Below are positions 8,216 through 16,923 of a DNA stretch of 64,000 nucleotides, piece by piece. The notes under the pieces were generated by a model. It saw only the letters and a program-made list of their open reading frames with translations, did no database searches and had not been told where the DNA came from. The stretch's first letter is position 1; each line of letters opens with the position of its first letter. This DNA comes from Polynucleobacter sp. AP-Melu-500A-A1 (lineage in GTDB: Bacteria; Pseudomonadota; Gammaproteobacteria; Burkholderiales; Burkholderiaceae). Both the position numbers and the translations under genes were made by a program. The DNA lies in the NCBI RefSeq assembly GCF_018882125.1, contig NZ_JACVOZ010000003.1:530553-594552 (forward strand), given 5' to 3'.

Positions 8216-9007
8216 ATGATTCCCTATATTACCAACCCACCCGAGACGATCCTTCTCATTCGGATGCTAGTCATCTCTACTGGAGTGAGTTTAATTTGCT
8301 TATACCTAGTCCAGAAATATTGCACTTGGTTAAGCCTTCGAGATGGCGGAATATTTGGCACCATTTTTGCCAACACCATGCCTACCCTAGTGGGATTCAT
8401 ATTTGCTTTTGTCACGGTAGCTGCATGGCAAAACCACAACACTGTTAGCGACAATGTTTCAAAAGAGGCACATGCACTATTTGATCTATACCAAATCCTA
8501 GGAGCCTACCCTAGTGAAACCAAAAAAATTGGCCAGGCAGAGATCATTAGTTATACCCAAGCCGTCATTAATCAAGAATGGCCAAATCTTTCTGACGGAG
8601 AAATGGATGTAGAGACTTTTAAAAAGATAGAACGTATCAATGCGCTATTTTTGACTCATAAGGCGTCCAACCTAAATGAAGTAGCCATTCATAACGAAGG
8701 CTTACGTTTAGTCTCCGTCTATAGAGACTTACGTAGAGGTCGATTTGAAAACGCTATTTCATTCGTAGGTAATTCCCTGTGGGGAGCACTTGTTTTATCA
8801 GCCCTATTTCTCACTCTATTTTCAGTATTCTTCAAAACGAGCAATATACGTATCCATGCCGTAATGATGGCACTTGAAGGAGGGGCGCTTGGGGTCATGT
8901 TCTTCCTCCTAGTCCTCTACGACAATCCATTCAGTGGGCCTGGGGCGATTAAGCCCACTCCATTCCAAAAGACGCTTGATTCTATTGCGATTGTTCGAAA
9001 ACAGTAA
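8216..9007 (+). CDS. DUF4239-like membrane protein
   Basis: A 263-residue membrane protein with four hydrophobic stretches: about 13-31, 48-67 (NTMPTLVGFIFAFVTVAAW), 185-205 (SLWGALVLSALFLTLFSVFF) and 215-237 (AVMMALEGGALGVMFFLLVLYDNPFSG). A soluble helical domain of about 110 residues separates the two pairs. The ending DNPFSG with the preceding helix is typical of DUF4239 (bestrophin-like topology), whose function is unknown. No clear ribosome site precedes the ATG, so the start is moderately uncertain. Confidence 0.72.
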   Translation: MIPYITNPPETILLIRMLVISTGVSLICLYLVQKYCTWLSLRDGGIFGTIFANTMPTLVGFIFAFVTVAAWQNHNTVSDNVSKEAHALFDLYQILGAYPSETKKIGQAEIISYTQAVINQEWPNLSDGEMDVETFKKIERINALFLTHKASNLNEVAIHNEGLRLVSVYRDLRRGRFENAISFVGNSLWGALVLSALFLTLFSVFFKTSNIRIHAVMMALEGGALGVMFFLLVLYDNPFSGPGAIKPTPFQKTLDSIAIVRKQ

Positions 9008-9029
9008 TGTTATTGAAATCCAAAAAGCA

Positions 9030-9054
9030 AAAAACCTGATGCAAAGATCAGGTT
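9030..9054 (-). terminator. Minus-strand Rho-independent terminator
   Basis: AACCTGAT (9033-9040) pairs with ATCAGGTT (9047-9054). Read on the minus strand the hairpin is followed by TTTTTTGC, so it ends a minus-strand transcript. It lies two bases after the stop of the small minus-strand frame at 9057-9227. On the plus strand there is no T run. Confidence 0.7.
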
Positions 9055-9056
9055 GA

Positions 9057-9227
9057 TTATTTGGTAGACATCTCTGCAGTACTTATCTCTGTAGTTTGGT
9101 CTTTGTTTGCCGGTATTCCGCTGGCGGGATCTATCCCTATCTCACCAGTCAGTCTCTGGCGGTTAACTACGAATTTCTTTTGAGGAGATGGGCATCCGTG
9201 ACAATTGCCTATTGGTTCTAGCTCCAC
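9057..9227 (-). pseudogene. Small or truncated minus-strand gene before a terminator
   Basis: An open frame of 56 residues from GTG 9227 (VELEPIGNCHGCPSP... to ...TTEISTAEMSTK) ends at a TAA two bases before a minus-strand terminator, so it was probably once transcribed and translated. It has a CHGC pair and a polar, Thr-rich tail. AAGGAG directly abuts the GTG, too close for a ribosome site. An upstream stretch in another frame (from GTG 9264, VLLLVGTCSDQ) resembles a lipoprotein signal, so the gene may be frameshifted. I do not recognise the family. It could be a functional small protein or a remnant. Confidence 0.4.
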
Positions 9228-9326
9228 CTCCTTGGTCAGAACAAGTCCCGACCAGAAGTAACACTATATCTGAATGATCTCTAAAAGTCAAGTAATTTAC
9301 TCAAGTATTTAATCTATTAAATTCAA

Positions 9327-9401
9327 TCACTTAGGAGGTAAGTCATTTATAAACTCCTGCTGAGACTGCTCACTGGCTCTCTTTCCATCACTTCCAGTTA
9401 T
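9327..9401 (-). pseudogene. C-terminal gene fragment (remnant)
   Basis: A minus-strand stretch of 24 codons reads ITGSDGKRASEQSQQEFIN and ends NDLPPK-stop. It has the look of a genuine polar protein tail but has no start codon and is preceded by an in-frame stop. It probably belongs to the same decayed unit as the frame at 9057-9227. Confidence 0.25.
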
Positions 9402-9567
9402 TTACTTTGTTGATCCTTAACTTAAGTAAACACTAGCTCACATTCTTTAATCGAAAATATCGATCAATATTATCAAATCTATTTATTAGACAAATAATAA
9501 CTTTACCCTGAAAATACCCTCAGTAATCAGTTCGTTATCAACTTATTCAAACCCCGAAAGGAACAAG

Positions 9568-10131
9568 ATGTCCATCATTAATACAGCAGTGCAACCATTC
9601 AAAACCGAAGCATTTCATAACGGTAAATTCGTTACCATTACCGAGGAAACTCTCAAGGGCCATTGGTCAGTTTTGATTTTTATGCCTGCAGCTTTTACCT
9701 TCAACTGCCCAACAGAAATTGAAGATGCTGCAGAAAACTATCCTGAATTCCAAAAAATGGGTGCTGAAGTTTATATCGTCACAACAGATACACATTTCTC
9801 CCACAAAGTATGGCATGAGACTTCACCTGCTGTAGGTAAAGCGAAGTTTCCATTAGTAGGCGATCCTACTCATACATTAACAAATGCTTTTGGTGTGCAT
9901 ATCCCTGAAGCTGGCCTTGCTTTGCGTGGCACATTCATCATTAACCCAGAAGGCATTATTAAGACTGCAGAAATTCACTCAAATGAAATCGCTCGTGACG
10001 TTTCTGAGACATTGCGTAAGCTCAAAGCAGCGCAATACACAGCGGCTCACCCAGGTGAAGTTTGCCCAGCTAAATGGAAAGAAGGTGCAGCTACATTGAC
10101 ACCATCTTTAGACCTCGTAGGCAAGATCTAA
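9568..10131 (+). CDS. ahpC: Alkyl hydroperoxide reductase subunit C (peroxiredoxin)
   Basis: A 187-residue 2-Cys peroxiredoxin that reduces hydrogen peroxide, organic peroxides and peroxynitrite in the cytosol. The peroxidatic Cys47 lies in PAAFTFNCPTE, giving the PxxxTxxC motif. The conserved Arg120 is in LALRGTFIINPEG, and the resolving Cys166 is in GEVCPAKW. Length and motifs match enterobacterial AhpC. The ribosome site is GAAAGGAA. It is followed 100 bases later by ahpF, its reductase partner, with a hairpin between the two genes. Confidence 0.96.
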   Translation: MSIINTAVQPFKTEAFHNGKFVTITEETLKGHWSVLIFMPAAFTFNCPTEIEDAAENYPEFQKMGAEVYIVTTDTHFSHKVWHETSPAVGKAKFPLVGDPTHTLTNAFGVHIPEAGLALRGTFIINPEGIIKTAEIHSNEIARDVSETLRKLKAAQYTAAHPGEVCPAKWKEGAATLTPSLDLVGKI

Positions 10132-10150
10132 TTCATCACTAGTTATCCAT

Positions 10151-10170
10151 AGACTCTCTTCGGAGAGTCT
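10151..10170 (+). other. Intercistronic hairpin between ahpC and ahpF
   Basis: AGACTCTC-TTCG-GAGAGTCT is a perfect 8-base-pair stem with a very stable UUCG tetraloop. It is not followed by a T run (ATTGGAGAGG), so it is unlikely to be a full terminator. It may protect the 3' end of ahpC mRNA or cause partial stopping, allowing more AhpC than AhpF. Confidence 0.65.
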
Positions 10171-10232
10171 ATTGGAGAGGATCACATCCTGCCCAATAGA
10201 CTCACCTCATTATTTATAGCAAGGAATTTATC

Positions 10233-11810
10233 GTGTTAGACAGCAATATCAAAACACAATTGAAGGCTTATTTCGAAAAGATCGTTAGCCCTATCATTTT
10301 GACTGCATCTCTTGATGACAGTGAACATTCTGTGCAAATGCTCGAGCTCTTAAATGAAGTTGCTGAGCAATCAGACAAGTTAAGAGTATTAAGTAACGGC
10401 ACGTCCTCGAGAATCCCAAGCTTTACCGTAGGCAAAGAGAATGAAGCTGCACACATTACATTTTCTGGTCTACCAATGGGTCATGAGATGACTTCGTTCA
10501 TCTTGGCTATTTTGCAGGCCAGCGGTTACCCTCCAAAGGTAGAACAAGACATCATCGATCGCATTCGTAGCATCGATGACAAATTGCATTTTCAGACCTT
10601 TATTTCTTTGTCTTGCCACAATTGTCCTGATGTCGTTCAAGCCCTCAATTTAATGGCAGCTCTCAATCCAAATATTGAGCATGAAATGATTGATGGCGCG
10701 CTATTCCAAGGGTTGGTAGATGAGCATCAAATCATGGCAGTGCCTACAGTGATCCTCAATGGCCAAGTCTTTGGTCAAGGGCGCACTACTGTAGAAGAAA
10801 TTATTGCCAAGTTAGATAGCAATAGCCCCCAAAAGGATGCTGCAAAATTCAATGCCAAGGAGGCGTTTGATATGTTGGTACTTGGAGGTGGTCCTGCTGG
10901 TGCATCTGCCGCTATCTATGCAGCCCGCAAAGGTATTCGTACTGGAATTCTGGCTGAGCGCTTTGGCGGCCAATTAATGGACACACTCGGGGTCGAGAAT
11001 TTTATCTCTGTAAAAGAAACGGAAGGTCCAAAGCTAGTTCAGGCCTTAGAGCAACACGTCAAAACCTATGAAGTTGATATTATGAATTTGCAACGTGCTA
11101 CTGCATTACGTAAATCTGAGAACGGCATTGAAGTTGAATTAGCCAATGGTGGCATTCTTAAGAGTAAGTCTGTAGTGATTAGCACCGGCGCTCGTTGGAG
11201 GGAGATGAATGTTCCTGGTGAACAAGAGTATCGCAATAAAGGTGTCGCTTACTGCCCGCATTGTGATGGCCCGCTCTTCAAAGGTAAACGGGTTGCCGTT
11301 ATTGGAGGTGGTAATTCAGGTGTAGAGGCTGCGATAGATTTGGCTGGCATTGTGAGCCATGTAACGCTGATTGAGTTTGATAGTCAATTACGGGCAGATG
11401 CTGTATTGCAAGCAAAAATGGCAAGTTTGAATAATGTGACTGTCATTAAGAGCGCCCTCACCAAGCTTGTTTTGGGTGACGGAGCAAAAGTAAATGGCCT
11501 GGTCTATCAAGATCGTACTAATAGCTCAGAACATACCATTGAACTTGAAGGCATCTTTGTGCAAATTGGCTTACTCCCCAACACTGATTGGCTCAAAGGT
11601 ACAGTAGAGCTCTCCAAGTATGGCGAAGTTATTGTTGATGCTAAAGGTGAAACTTCATTACCTGGTGTCTTTGCAGCAGGCGACTGTACAACCGTGCCCT
11701 ATAAGCAAATTATTATTGCGATGGGAGAAGGTGCTAAAGCTTCCTTGGGAGCATTTGATTACCTCATTCGCTCATCTGTTCCCGAAACCGAAAAGGCAGT
11801 GGCTGCTTAA
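10233..11810 (+). CDS. ahpF: Alkyl hydroperoxide reductase subunit F
   Basis: A 525-residue flavoprotein that passes electrons from NADH to AhpC. The N-terminal tandem thioredoxin-like domain (about 1-200) carries the dithiol C128-HN-C131 in [10 protein letters not shown]. Then comes a thioredoxin-reductase-like part with the FAD motif [18 protein letters not shown] (about residue 217), the CPHC active dithiol in [11 protein letters not shown], the NAD(H) motif [12 protein letters not shown] and the C-terminal AGDCTT. The start is GTG after AAGGAATT. Its stop overlaps the convergent OsmC-YcaO gene by four bases. Confidence 0.96.
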   Translation: MLDSNIKTQLKAYFEKIVSPIILTASLDDSEHSVQMLELLNEVAEQSDKLRVLSNGTSSRIPSFTVGKENEAAHITFSGLPMGHEMTSFILAILQASGYPPKVEQDIIDRIRSIDDKLHFQTFISLSCHNCPDVVQALNLMAALNPNIEHEMIDGALFQGLVDEHQIMAVPTVILNGQVFGQGRTTVEEIIAKLDSNSPQKDAAKFNAKEAFDMLVLGGGPAGASAAIYAARKGIRTGILAERFGGQLMDTLGVENFISVKETEGPKLVQALEQHVKTYEVDIMNLQRATALRKSENGIEVELANGGILKSKSVVISTGARWREMNVPGEQEYRNKGVAYCPHCDGPLFKGKRVAVIGGGNSGVEAAIDLAGIVSHVTLIEFDSQLRADAVLQAKMASLNNVTVIKSALTKLVLGDGAKVNGLVYQDRTNSSEHTIELEGIFVQIGLLPNTDWLKGTVELSKYGEVIVDAKGETSLPGVFAAGDCTTVPYKQIIIAMGEGAKASLGAFDYLIRSSVPETEKAVAA

Positions 11811-14005
11811 GTCTTGAGTGTCTTTACTCTGGCTGCATGTAGCTTTCTATAACTATCGATCAATCGATGGTGCCTATCAAGCCCATCTAGATTGATGCTG
11901 GTTGGTGTCAATCCGAAGAACCGCACACTTCCATCGATCGAACCCAATACGGCATCCATCCGAGCATCGCCAAACATTCGACGGAAATTTAGCACATAGT
12001 CATTAAGCTCTAAGTCCTCATCCAGAACGGTCTCTAAAACTGCATGCAAGGCTTGGTAAAACAATCGTCTCTCAGCGGTATTGTCGTTGTACTGAAGGAA
12101 TGCACCCACTAATTCTTGGGCCTCATCAAACTGCTTTAAGACCAGATGAATTAGTAGCTTTAACTCTAGAACGGTAAGCTGGCCCCAAGTTGTATTCTCA
12201 TCAAACTCAATACCAATCAAAGTAGCGATATCGCCGTAATCATCAAGCTCGTTACTTTCCAAACGCTCAAGCAGAGCCTCAAGACTAGATTCATCTAAGC
12301 TAGAAAGATTGAGAATATCGGCGCGGAATAAAAGTGCTTTATTGGTGTTATCCCAGATCAAATCCTCGATTGGATAGACCTCAGAATAGCCAGGGACCAA
12401 GATTCGACAAGCAATTGCGCCTAGTTGGTCATATACGGCAAGGTAGGATTCTTTGCCCATAGACTCTAAAATACCAAAGAACGTTTTAGCTTCTTGCGCA
12501 TTGGAGTCTTCACCTCGACTTGAGAAATCCCACTCAACAAATTGATAATCGGATTTTGCGCTGAAAAAGCGCCATGAGACAATGCCACTGGAATCAATGA
12601 AGTGCTCTACAAAGTTATTTGGCTCAGTGACAGCTTCACTTGCAAAAGTTGGTGGCGGTAAATCGTTCAAGCCTTCCAAACTACGGCCCTGTAGCAATTC
12701 AGTCAAACTCCGTTCTAGTGCCACCTCTAGAGTTGGGTGCGCTCCAAAAGAAGCAAATACGCCACCAGTTCGTGGATTCATCAAAGTGACGCACATCACA
12801 GGATAGATACCGCCCAGCGAGGCATCCTTTACGAGCACTGGAAAGCCCTGCTCTTCTAAGCCCTGTATCCCAGCCAGAATTCCAGGATATTTCGAGAGCA
12901 CTTCCGAAGGGACGTCCGGCAAAGCAATTTCACCTTCCAAAATTTCTCGCTTCACTGCGCGCTCAAAAATCTCAGATAAGCATTGCACCTGCGCCTCAGC
13001 TAAGGTATTGCCGGCACTCATACCGTTACTGACAAAGAGATTTTCAATCAGATTTATTGGAAAGTAGATTGTCTTCCCATCTGAGTGGCGCACATAAGGC
13101 AAGGAACAGATACCCCGCTGCACATTACCAGAATTGGTATCTACCAAATGTGAGCCACGTAACTCACCATCAGGGTTGTAAATTTTGAGACAGTATTCAT
13201 CTAGGATTTCAGATGGCAGTGCATCTTTAGGGTCTGACTTGAACCAGCGCTCACTGGGGTAATGTACAAATGATGCATTGGCGATGTCTTCGCCCCAGAA
13301 TGCACCTGCATAAAAATGGTTATTACTGAGTCGCTCAATATACTCACCTAATGCTGATGCTAAGGCGCTTTCTTTGGTAGACCCTTTGCCATTCGTAAAG
13401 CACATCGGCGAATGCGCATCTCGTATGTGCAAGGACCAAACATTGGGAATGAGATTGCGCCACGAGGCAATTTCTATTTTGATACCAAGGCTAGCTAATA
13501 AAGCAGACATATTGGCAATTGTTTCTTCCAGCGGTAAGTCTTTACCTAAAATATAAGTGCTGACATCTGCAGCAGGCTTTAGAGTCAATAAGGCCTGGGC
13601 GTCAGCATCGAGGTTCTCTACCATCTCAATCACAAACTCTGGTCCTGCTTGGACGACTTTTTTAACCGTGCAGCGCTCAATAGAACGCAAAATACCCTGA
13701 CGATCAATGGCAGAGATATCTTCTGGTAATTCCACTTGAATTTTAAAAATCTGTTGATAACGATTTTCAGGATCTACAATATTGTTGTGTGAGAGCCGAA
13801 TATTTTCAGTAGAGATATTACGAGTCTCGCAATACAACTTCACAAAATATGCGGCGCATAAAGCTGAGGAAGCAAGAAAGTAATCAAAAGGGCCAGGGGC
13901 TGACCCATCGCCCTTATACCGAATAGGTTGATCAGCAATGACCGTGAAGTCATCAAACTTGGCTTCAAGTCGTAGCTTATCGAGAAAGTTAACCTTAATT
14001 TCCAT
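11807..14005 (-). CDS. ycaO: OsmC domain / YcaO domain fusion protein
   Basis: A 732-residue two-domain protein. Residues 1-140 form an OsmC/Ohr-type fold with Cys50 ([12 protein letters not shown]) and Cys112 (SIERCTVKK) in the positions of the thiol-peroxidase pair. From about 145 follows a YcaO domain ([53 protein letters not shown]), then a helical C-terminal region like that of E. coli YcaO. YcaO domains use ATP to activate amide bonds. E. coli YcaO is linked to RimO-dependent beta-methylthiolation of ribosomal protein S12. Convergent overlap with ahpF hints at a redox link. Function of the fusion is inferred. Confidence 0.9.
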   Translation of the reverse strand: MEIKVNFLDKLRLEAKFDDFTVIADQPIRYKGDGSAPGPFDYFLASSALCAAYFVKLYCETRNISTENIRLSHNNIVDPENRYQQIFKIQVELPEDISAIDRQGILRSIERCTVKKVVQAGPEFVIEMVENLDADAQALLTLKPAADVSTYILGKDLPLEETIANMSALLASLGIKIEIASWRNLIPNVWSLHIRDAHSPMCFTNGKGSTKESALASALGEYIERLSNNHFYAGAFWGEDIANASFVHYPSERWFKSDPKDALPSEILDEYCLKIYNPDGELRGSHLVDTNSGNVQRGICSLPYVRHSDGKTIYFPINLIENLFVSNGMSAGNTLAEAQVQCLSEIFERAVKREILEGEIALPDVPSEVLSKYPGILAGIQGLEEQGFPVLVKDASLGGIYPVMCVTLMNPRTGGVFASFGAHPTLEVALERSLTELLQGRSLEGLNDLPPPTFASEAVTEPNNFVEHFIDSSGIVSWRFFSAKSDYQFVEWDFSSRGEDSNAQEAKTFFGILESMGKESYLAVYDQLGAIACRILVPGYSEVYPIEDLIWDNTNKALLFRADILNLSSLDESSLEALLERLESNELDDYGDIATLIGIEFDENTTWGQLTVLELKLLIHLVLKQFDEAQELVGAFLQYNDNTAERRLFYQALHAVLETVLDEDLELNDYVLNFRRMFGDARMDAVLGSIDGSVRFFGLTPTSINLDGLDRHHRLIDSYRKLHAARVKTLKT

Positions 14006-14108
14006 GGAGATAATTCCAAAAATAATGCAGAAAAATGGATGTAGGGCCTATTATCCATCGCAACGCCAATGCTGTGTAATACAACGACTTTTTCTAAAAG
14101 GAGAAAGA

Positions 14109-14141
14109 AAAAGGTGCAGCAAGAGTGTGCTGCACCTTTTT
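14109..14141. terminator. Bidirectional Rho-independent terminator
   Basis: AAAGGTGCAGCA and TGCTGCACCTTT form a long GC-rich stem with the loop AGAGTG, flanked by A and T runs on both sides. It lies downstream of the minus-strand gene that ends at 14282 and just upstream of the OsmC-YcaO start, so it insulates the two genes. Confidence 0.8.
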
Positions 14142-14179
14142 CTTCGTTAGCTTGGAGACCAAGCTGTACTCATAGAGGC

Positions 14180-14281
14180 TTATGCTTTCAATATTTGGGG
14201 AAGAGGATAGTGTAATTCAGCCACCATTCGATCACGGGGATCTAGAATGATGCAATTTTCGTAATCAAAGATCAGAGATTT
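14180..14281 (-). other. Open 33-codon stretch in frame after a stop codon
   Basis: Directly after the TAA of the gene ending at 14282, the same frame continues for 33 codons (SLIFDYENCIILDPRDRM, then AELHYPLPQILKA) to another TAA. Composition is protein-like, but there is no ATG, GTG or TTG early in it (first in-frame ATG near the middle). It may be a fragment of a decayed gene or chance. Confidence 0.2.
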
Positions 14282-14710
14282 TTAAACCGGATTGAGATTA
14301 GCATGCGCAATAATTTGCCAGCCAGTTGGAGATTTTGTCCAAACATCCAAACGATAGTGCAATTTTGGTGACATTTGTTTACCAAGATAGTTCTCTGGTA
14401 CCTTAATCTGATAAGTAACGATTAAATTATCTTGAGATTGGGTAACCTTAATATTTGATAGCTCATAGCTCCCCAACTTCTCGGCCTTGATGATGGCCAT
14501 ATTAAATGCGAGATCTTGAGCTCCTTTGGTATTGACTGACTGAAAGGCAGGAGACATCAGTTTGGTTAAACCAGCAATATCTTGACTCTTTTGCTGATCC
14601 CACCACAGCCTTTCCAGACGCTCTCCTTCGGCTTGCGCATTAAAAGCAGGTTGAGCATGAAGAGAAAAAGATAGGCAAAGCAATGCCAAAAATGATGATA
14701 TAGCTTTCAC
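14282..14710 (-). CDS. Secreted SnoaL/DUF4440-like protein
   Basis: A 142-residue protein with a signal peptide (VKAISSFLALLCLSFSLHAQ) and a small cone-shaped NTF2/SnoaL-type fold: an N-terminal helix with RLERLWWDQQKSQDIAG, then strands KLHYRLDVW and GWQIIAHANLNPV. The GTG start at 14710 is chosen because AAAGGA lies 7 bases upstream. The longer open frame to 14758 adds a basic stretch before the signal peptide. It is a paralogue of the protein at 21440-21901 (shared WxQQK, MSP/KMS, HYRLDVW and ISHANLNP-type ending). Function unknown. Confidence 0.75.
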   Translation of the reverse strand: MKAISSFLALLCLSFSLHAQPAFNAQAEGERLERLWWDQQKSQDIAGLTKLMSPAFQSVNTKGAQDLAFNMAIIKAEKLGSYELSNIKVTQSQDNLIVTYQIKVPENYLGKQMSPKLHYRLDVWTKSPTGWQIIAHANLNPV

Positions 14711-14857
14711 TGAAATTCCTTTAAATGGTTTATATGGTTTTATAAATTTGCGTACCATTATTACCTAAGCTTTACGCACTTAAAAGCTCTCCCATAAAAT
14801 AAATACTGATGACGCTAGATCGTGAGCGCCAAATTGAGACCAATCTAGAGATCTTCT

Positions 14858-14914
14858 CTTAAGTTATTGATTTTATTAGCGGATCCACCGGGACTAGAAC
14901 TTTTGACTCAATGG
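14858..14914 (-). other. tRNA-3'-end-like scar, candidate attachment-site remnant
   Basis: On the minus strand the sequence reads like a T-arm and acceptor end (AAGTTCTAGTCCCGGTGGAT) followed by TAATAAAATCAATAACTTAAG. This layout is typical of tyrosine-integrase core sites at tRNA 3' ends. It aligns without gaps over about 51 bases (roughly 65 percent identity) to a second copy at 59219-59275. No rest of a tRNA is present. A probable scar rather than a working tRNA. Confidence 0.4.
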
Positions 14915-15024
14915 TTTGCTGCATACTCAGTCCTGCATCCAATCTTTTAACTAACCCTGACAATTTTGAGAGCTCTCATTGCGAGTGGCATATAGTAGAG
15001 CCAGAAAAATACAAGGAGGCAGTA

Positions 15025-15990
15025 ATGATAAGGGTCCTATTCTTTGCTTTAATCAGCTTGTGCAGCAATGTTTTTGCACAAGATGTTGCTAGTGCCTATC
15101 CCAATCAACGAATCACTATGGTAGTACCCGCTGGAGCAGGCGGAATAACGGATAACTTGGCAAGAATATTAGGTGAGCAGCTTAGCGTCATTCTTCGTCA
15201 ACCGGTAATTATTGACAATAAACCTGGTGCTAGCGGCATTATTGGAACAGGACTGGTAGCACGTGCCAAACCAGATGGTTACACAATCTTGATGTCTTTT
15301 CCAGCACATGTCATTAATCCAAGCCTTAAAAAAGATATGCCCTACAACACGACCAAGGATTTTGCAGCGATCGCTAAGGTCGGGACTGTATCCCAAATAC
15401 TTTTAGTAAATCAAGAAAGTAAAGCTAAATCCCTACAAGAGTTCGTGCAGATAGCTAAATCAAAACCAGGTGACTTAAATTATGGTTCCGTAGGTCTTGG
15501 AAGCATGGGCAACCTTTCAATGTTACTTTTTGAGGATAAAGCAGGTATTAAGCTCACTCACATTACCTACAAAGGCGATCCCGAGGTCATGACTGCACTT
15601 ATCAGTGGGGATATACAAGCTGCCTTTGTATCTCCGATTTCATCGATGCAGTTTATTAAGACTGGTAAGGTAAAGCCCCTGGCTATTGCAGATCTGGAAA
15701 GATTATCTGTTCTACCAACTATTCCTACTGTTTCTGAATCTGGGTTCTCAGGATTTAGCGCAAGCGGTTGGAATGCCATCTTTGCTCCAGCCGGAACATC
15801 CAAAGATGTCATTCGAAAATTGAATACTGCAATTAATCAAGCGCTTCGGGACCCTGCACTTCAAAAGAAATTTTTGGATCAAGGCGTGAAGCCCTTAGGA
15901 GGAACACCTGAGGCTCTTCAAGAATCGCTTGAACAAGATATGTTAAACACTAGTAACGCATTAAGAGCGGCTGGCGTTAACCCATCCTAA
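15025..15990 (+). CDS. Bug/TctC-type solute-binding protein
   Basis: A 321-residue periplasmic binding protein with a signal peptide (MIRVLFFALISLCSNVFAQ). Family landmarks: YPNQRITMVVPAGAGGITDN, IDNKPGASGIIGTGLVARAK, PDGYTILMSFPAHV, GDLNYGSVGLGSMGNLSM, ITYKGDPEVMTALISGDIQ and FSASGWNAIFAPAGTSKDVI. The ATG at 15025 is chosen because AAGGAGG lies just upstream. A longer frame to 14911 covers the tRNA-like scar and is not likely translated. An alpha/beta hydrolase follows 32 bases later, probably the same operon. Confidence 0.93.
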   Translation: MIRVLFFALISLCSNVFAQDVASAYPNQRITMVVPAGAGGITDNLARILGEQLSVILRQPVIIDNKPGASGIIGTGLVARAKPDGYTILMSFPAHVINPSLKKDMPYNTTKDFAAIAKVGTVSQILLVNQESKAKSLQEFVQIAKSKPGDLNYGSVGLGSMGNLSMLLFEDKAGIKLTHITYKGDPEVMTALISGDIQAAFVSPISSMQFIKTGKVKPLAIADLERLSVLPTIPTVSESGFSGFSASGWNAIFAPAGTSKDVIRKLNTAINQALRDPALQKKFLDQGVKPLGGTPEALQESLEQDMLNTSNALRAAGVNPS

Positions 15991-16022
15991 GCTCATTCAC
16001 CAAATAAATACCAAGGATTTTT

Positions 16023-16826
16023 ATGCCTCATATACAGCTTGATCAAAATCTCAATACCTATTATGAAATTTATGACTTTACTGATCCCTGGAAAAAAGTA
16101 GACACCATATTTTTTGTTCATGGCTTTACAGAGAATACAACGGCTTGGAGAGCATGGATTCCTCACTTAGCAAGAAAGTATCGACTCGTACTATTTGATA
16201 TTCGCGGATTTGGTAAAACTGGTGAGGTCTCTGCTGATTTTCCTTTAAGCACTGATTTATTTGTCGATGACATGGCAAAACTCATCAATCAGATCGCAGG
16301 CGGACCAGTCCATATCATCTCTGGAAAGAGCGGCGCTATTAGTACTATGCGCTTAGCTGCTACTAAACCAGAGTTAGTCAAATCATTAGCGCTCACCTGT
16401 CCTTCTATGCTTACTCCTGGAAGCTCTGACTGGCTTCCATTTATGGAAGAGCATGGAATCCGCGCATGGGCTGCTAAAACAATGCCAGCAAGACTCGGAT
16501 ATGACACCCCTCAAGATATTCTGGATTGGTGGTCCGACATGATGGGTGCTACGTCAATGTCAACCGCCAAGGCTTATTTAAAATGGGTTGTTACAACGAA
16601 GCCTTATCTTGAGCTAGAGAAGATTAAGTGCCCTGTATTTATCATCATGACGGAATACTCGGAGAAAACCAACCAAGCTGCAGGCCAGATGACGCCAGAG
16701 GAAATTAAACAAAAACTGCCACAAGCTCAGTTTTTTATTATGAAAAAAGATTGTTACCATGCTGCTGCATCTGATCCTGATATATGCGCCCCACTAGTTT
16801 GTCAATTTTTAGATTCATTGAAATAG
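16023..16826 (+). CDS. Alpha/beta hydrolase
   Basis: A 267-residue cytosolic alpha/beta-fold hydrolase. The oxyanion-hole motif HGFTENTTAW is near residue 34. The nucleophile elbow is GKSGA (about residue 100), fitting the small-x-nucleophile-x-small rule. The acid is probably the Asp or Glu around EYSEKTN, and the catalytic His is in CYHAAASDP near residue 246. The strand LVLFDIRGFGKTG is typical of the haloalkane-dehalogenase/meta-cleavage hydrolase branch. As it follows a Bug gene with AAGGA 5 bases before the ATG, it may hydrolyse the imported compound or an ester or enol-lactone derived from it. Confidence 0.85.
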   Translation: MPHIQLDQNLNTYYEIYDFTDPWKKVDTIFFVHGFTENTTAWRAWIPHLARKYRLVLFDIRGFGKTGEVSADFPLSTDLFVDDMAKLINQIAGGPVHIISGKSGAISTMRLAATKPELVKSLALTCPSMLTPGSSDWLPFMEEHGIRAWAAKTMPARLGYDTPQDILDWWSDMMGATSMSTAKAYLKWVVTTKPYLELEKIKCPVFIIMTEYSEKTNQAAGQMTPEEIKQKLPQAQFFIMKKDCYHAAASDPDICAPLVCQFLDSLK

Positions 16827-16856
16827 ACTACTCAGAACTCATTGCATTCTTACTAA

Positions 16857-16888
16857 TAAAAATACCAACCTTCGGGTTGGTATTTTTA
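16857..16888 (+). terminator. Rho-independent terminator (shared inverted-repeat type)
   Basis: AATACCAACC-TTCG-GGTTGGTATT, with A and T runs on the two sides, ends the Bug/hydrolase operon. Its 24-base core (16861-16884) is the exact reverse complement of the core of the hairpin at 63851-63874. Confidence 0.85.
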
Positions 16889-16923
16889 TTTCATGTGGGG
16901 ATGCCTACTTTTAGAGTGATTCT

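Larger units (their letters stand above)
9008..9567. other. 560-base gap holding a decayed minus-strand unit and the ahpC leader
   Basis: The left part (about 9030-9400) holds minus-strand coding remnants and a minus-strand terminator, described separately. The right part (about 9420-9567) is AT-rich and should hold the ahpC promoter. AT-rich words such as AATCTATTTATTAGA near 9475-9492 could belong to an OxyR-type site, but no full ATAG-N7-CTAT array was found. Confidence 0.5.

Noticed and set aside
9420..9567. OxyR-type operator upstream of ahpC
   Set aside because: Only partial ATAG-N7-CTAT-like words were found in AT-rich sequence, too weak to call.
12582..12806. Plus-strand frame inside the OsmC-YcaO gene
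   Set aside because: It is antisense to a well-supported YcaO domain and has no start signals.
14911..15024. Upstream extension of the Bug gene at 15025
   Set aside because: It runs next to the tRNA-like scar, has no ribosome site, and would bury the signal peptide. The ATG at 15025 has AAGGAGG in front.
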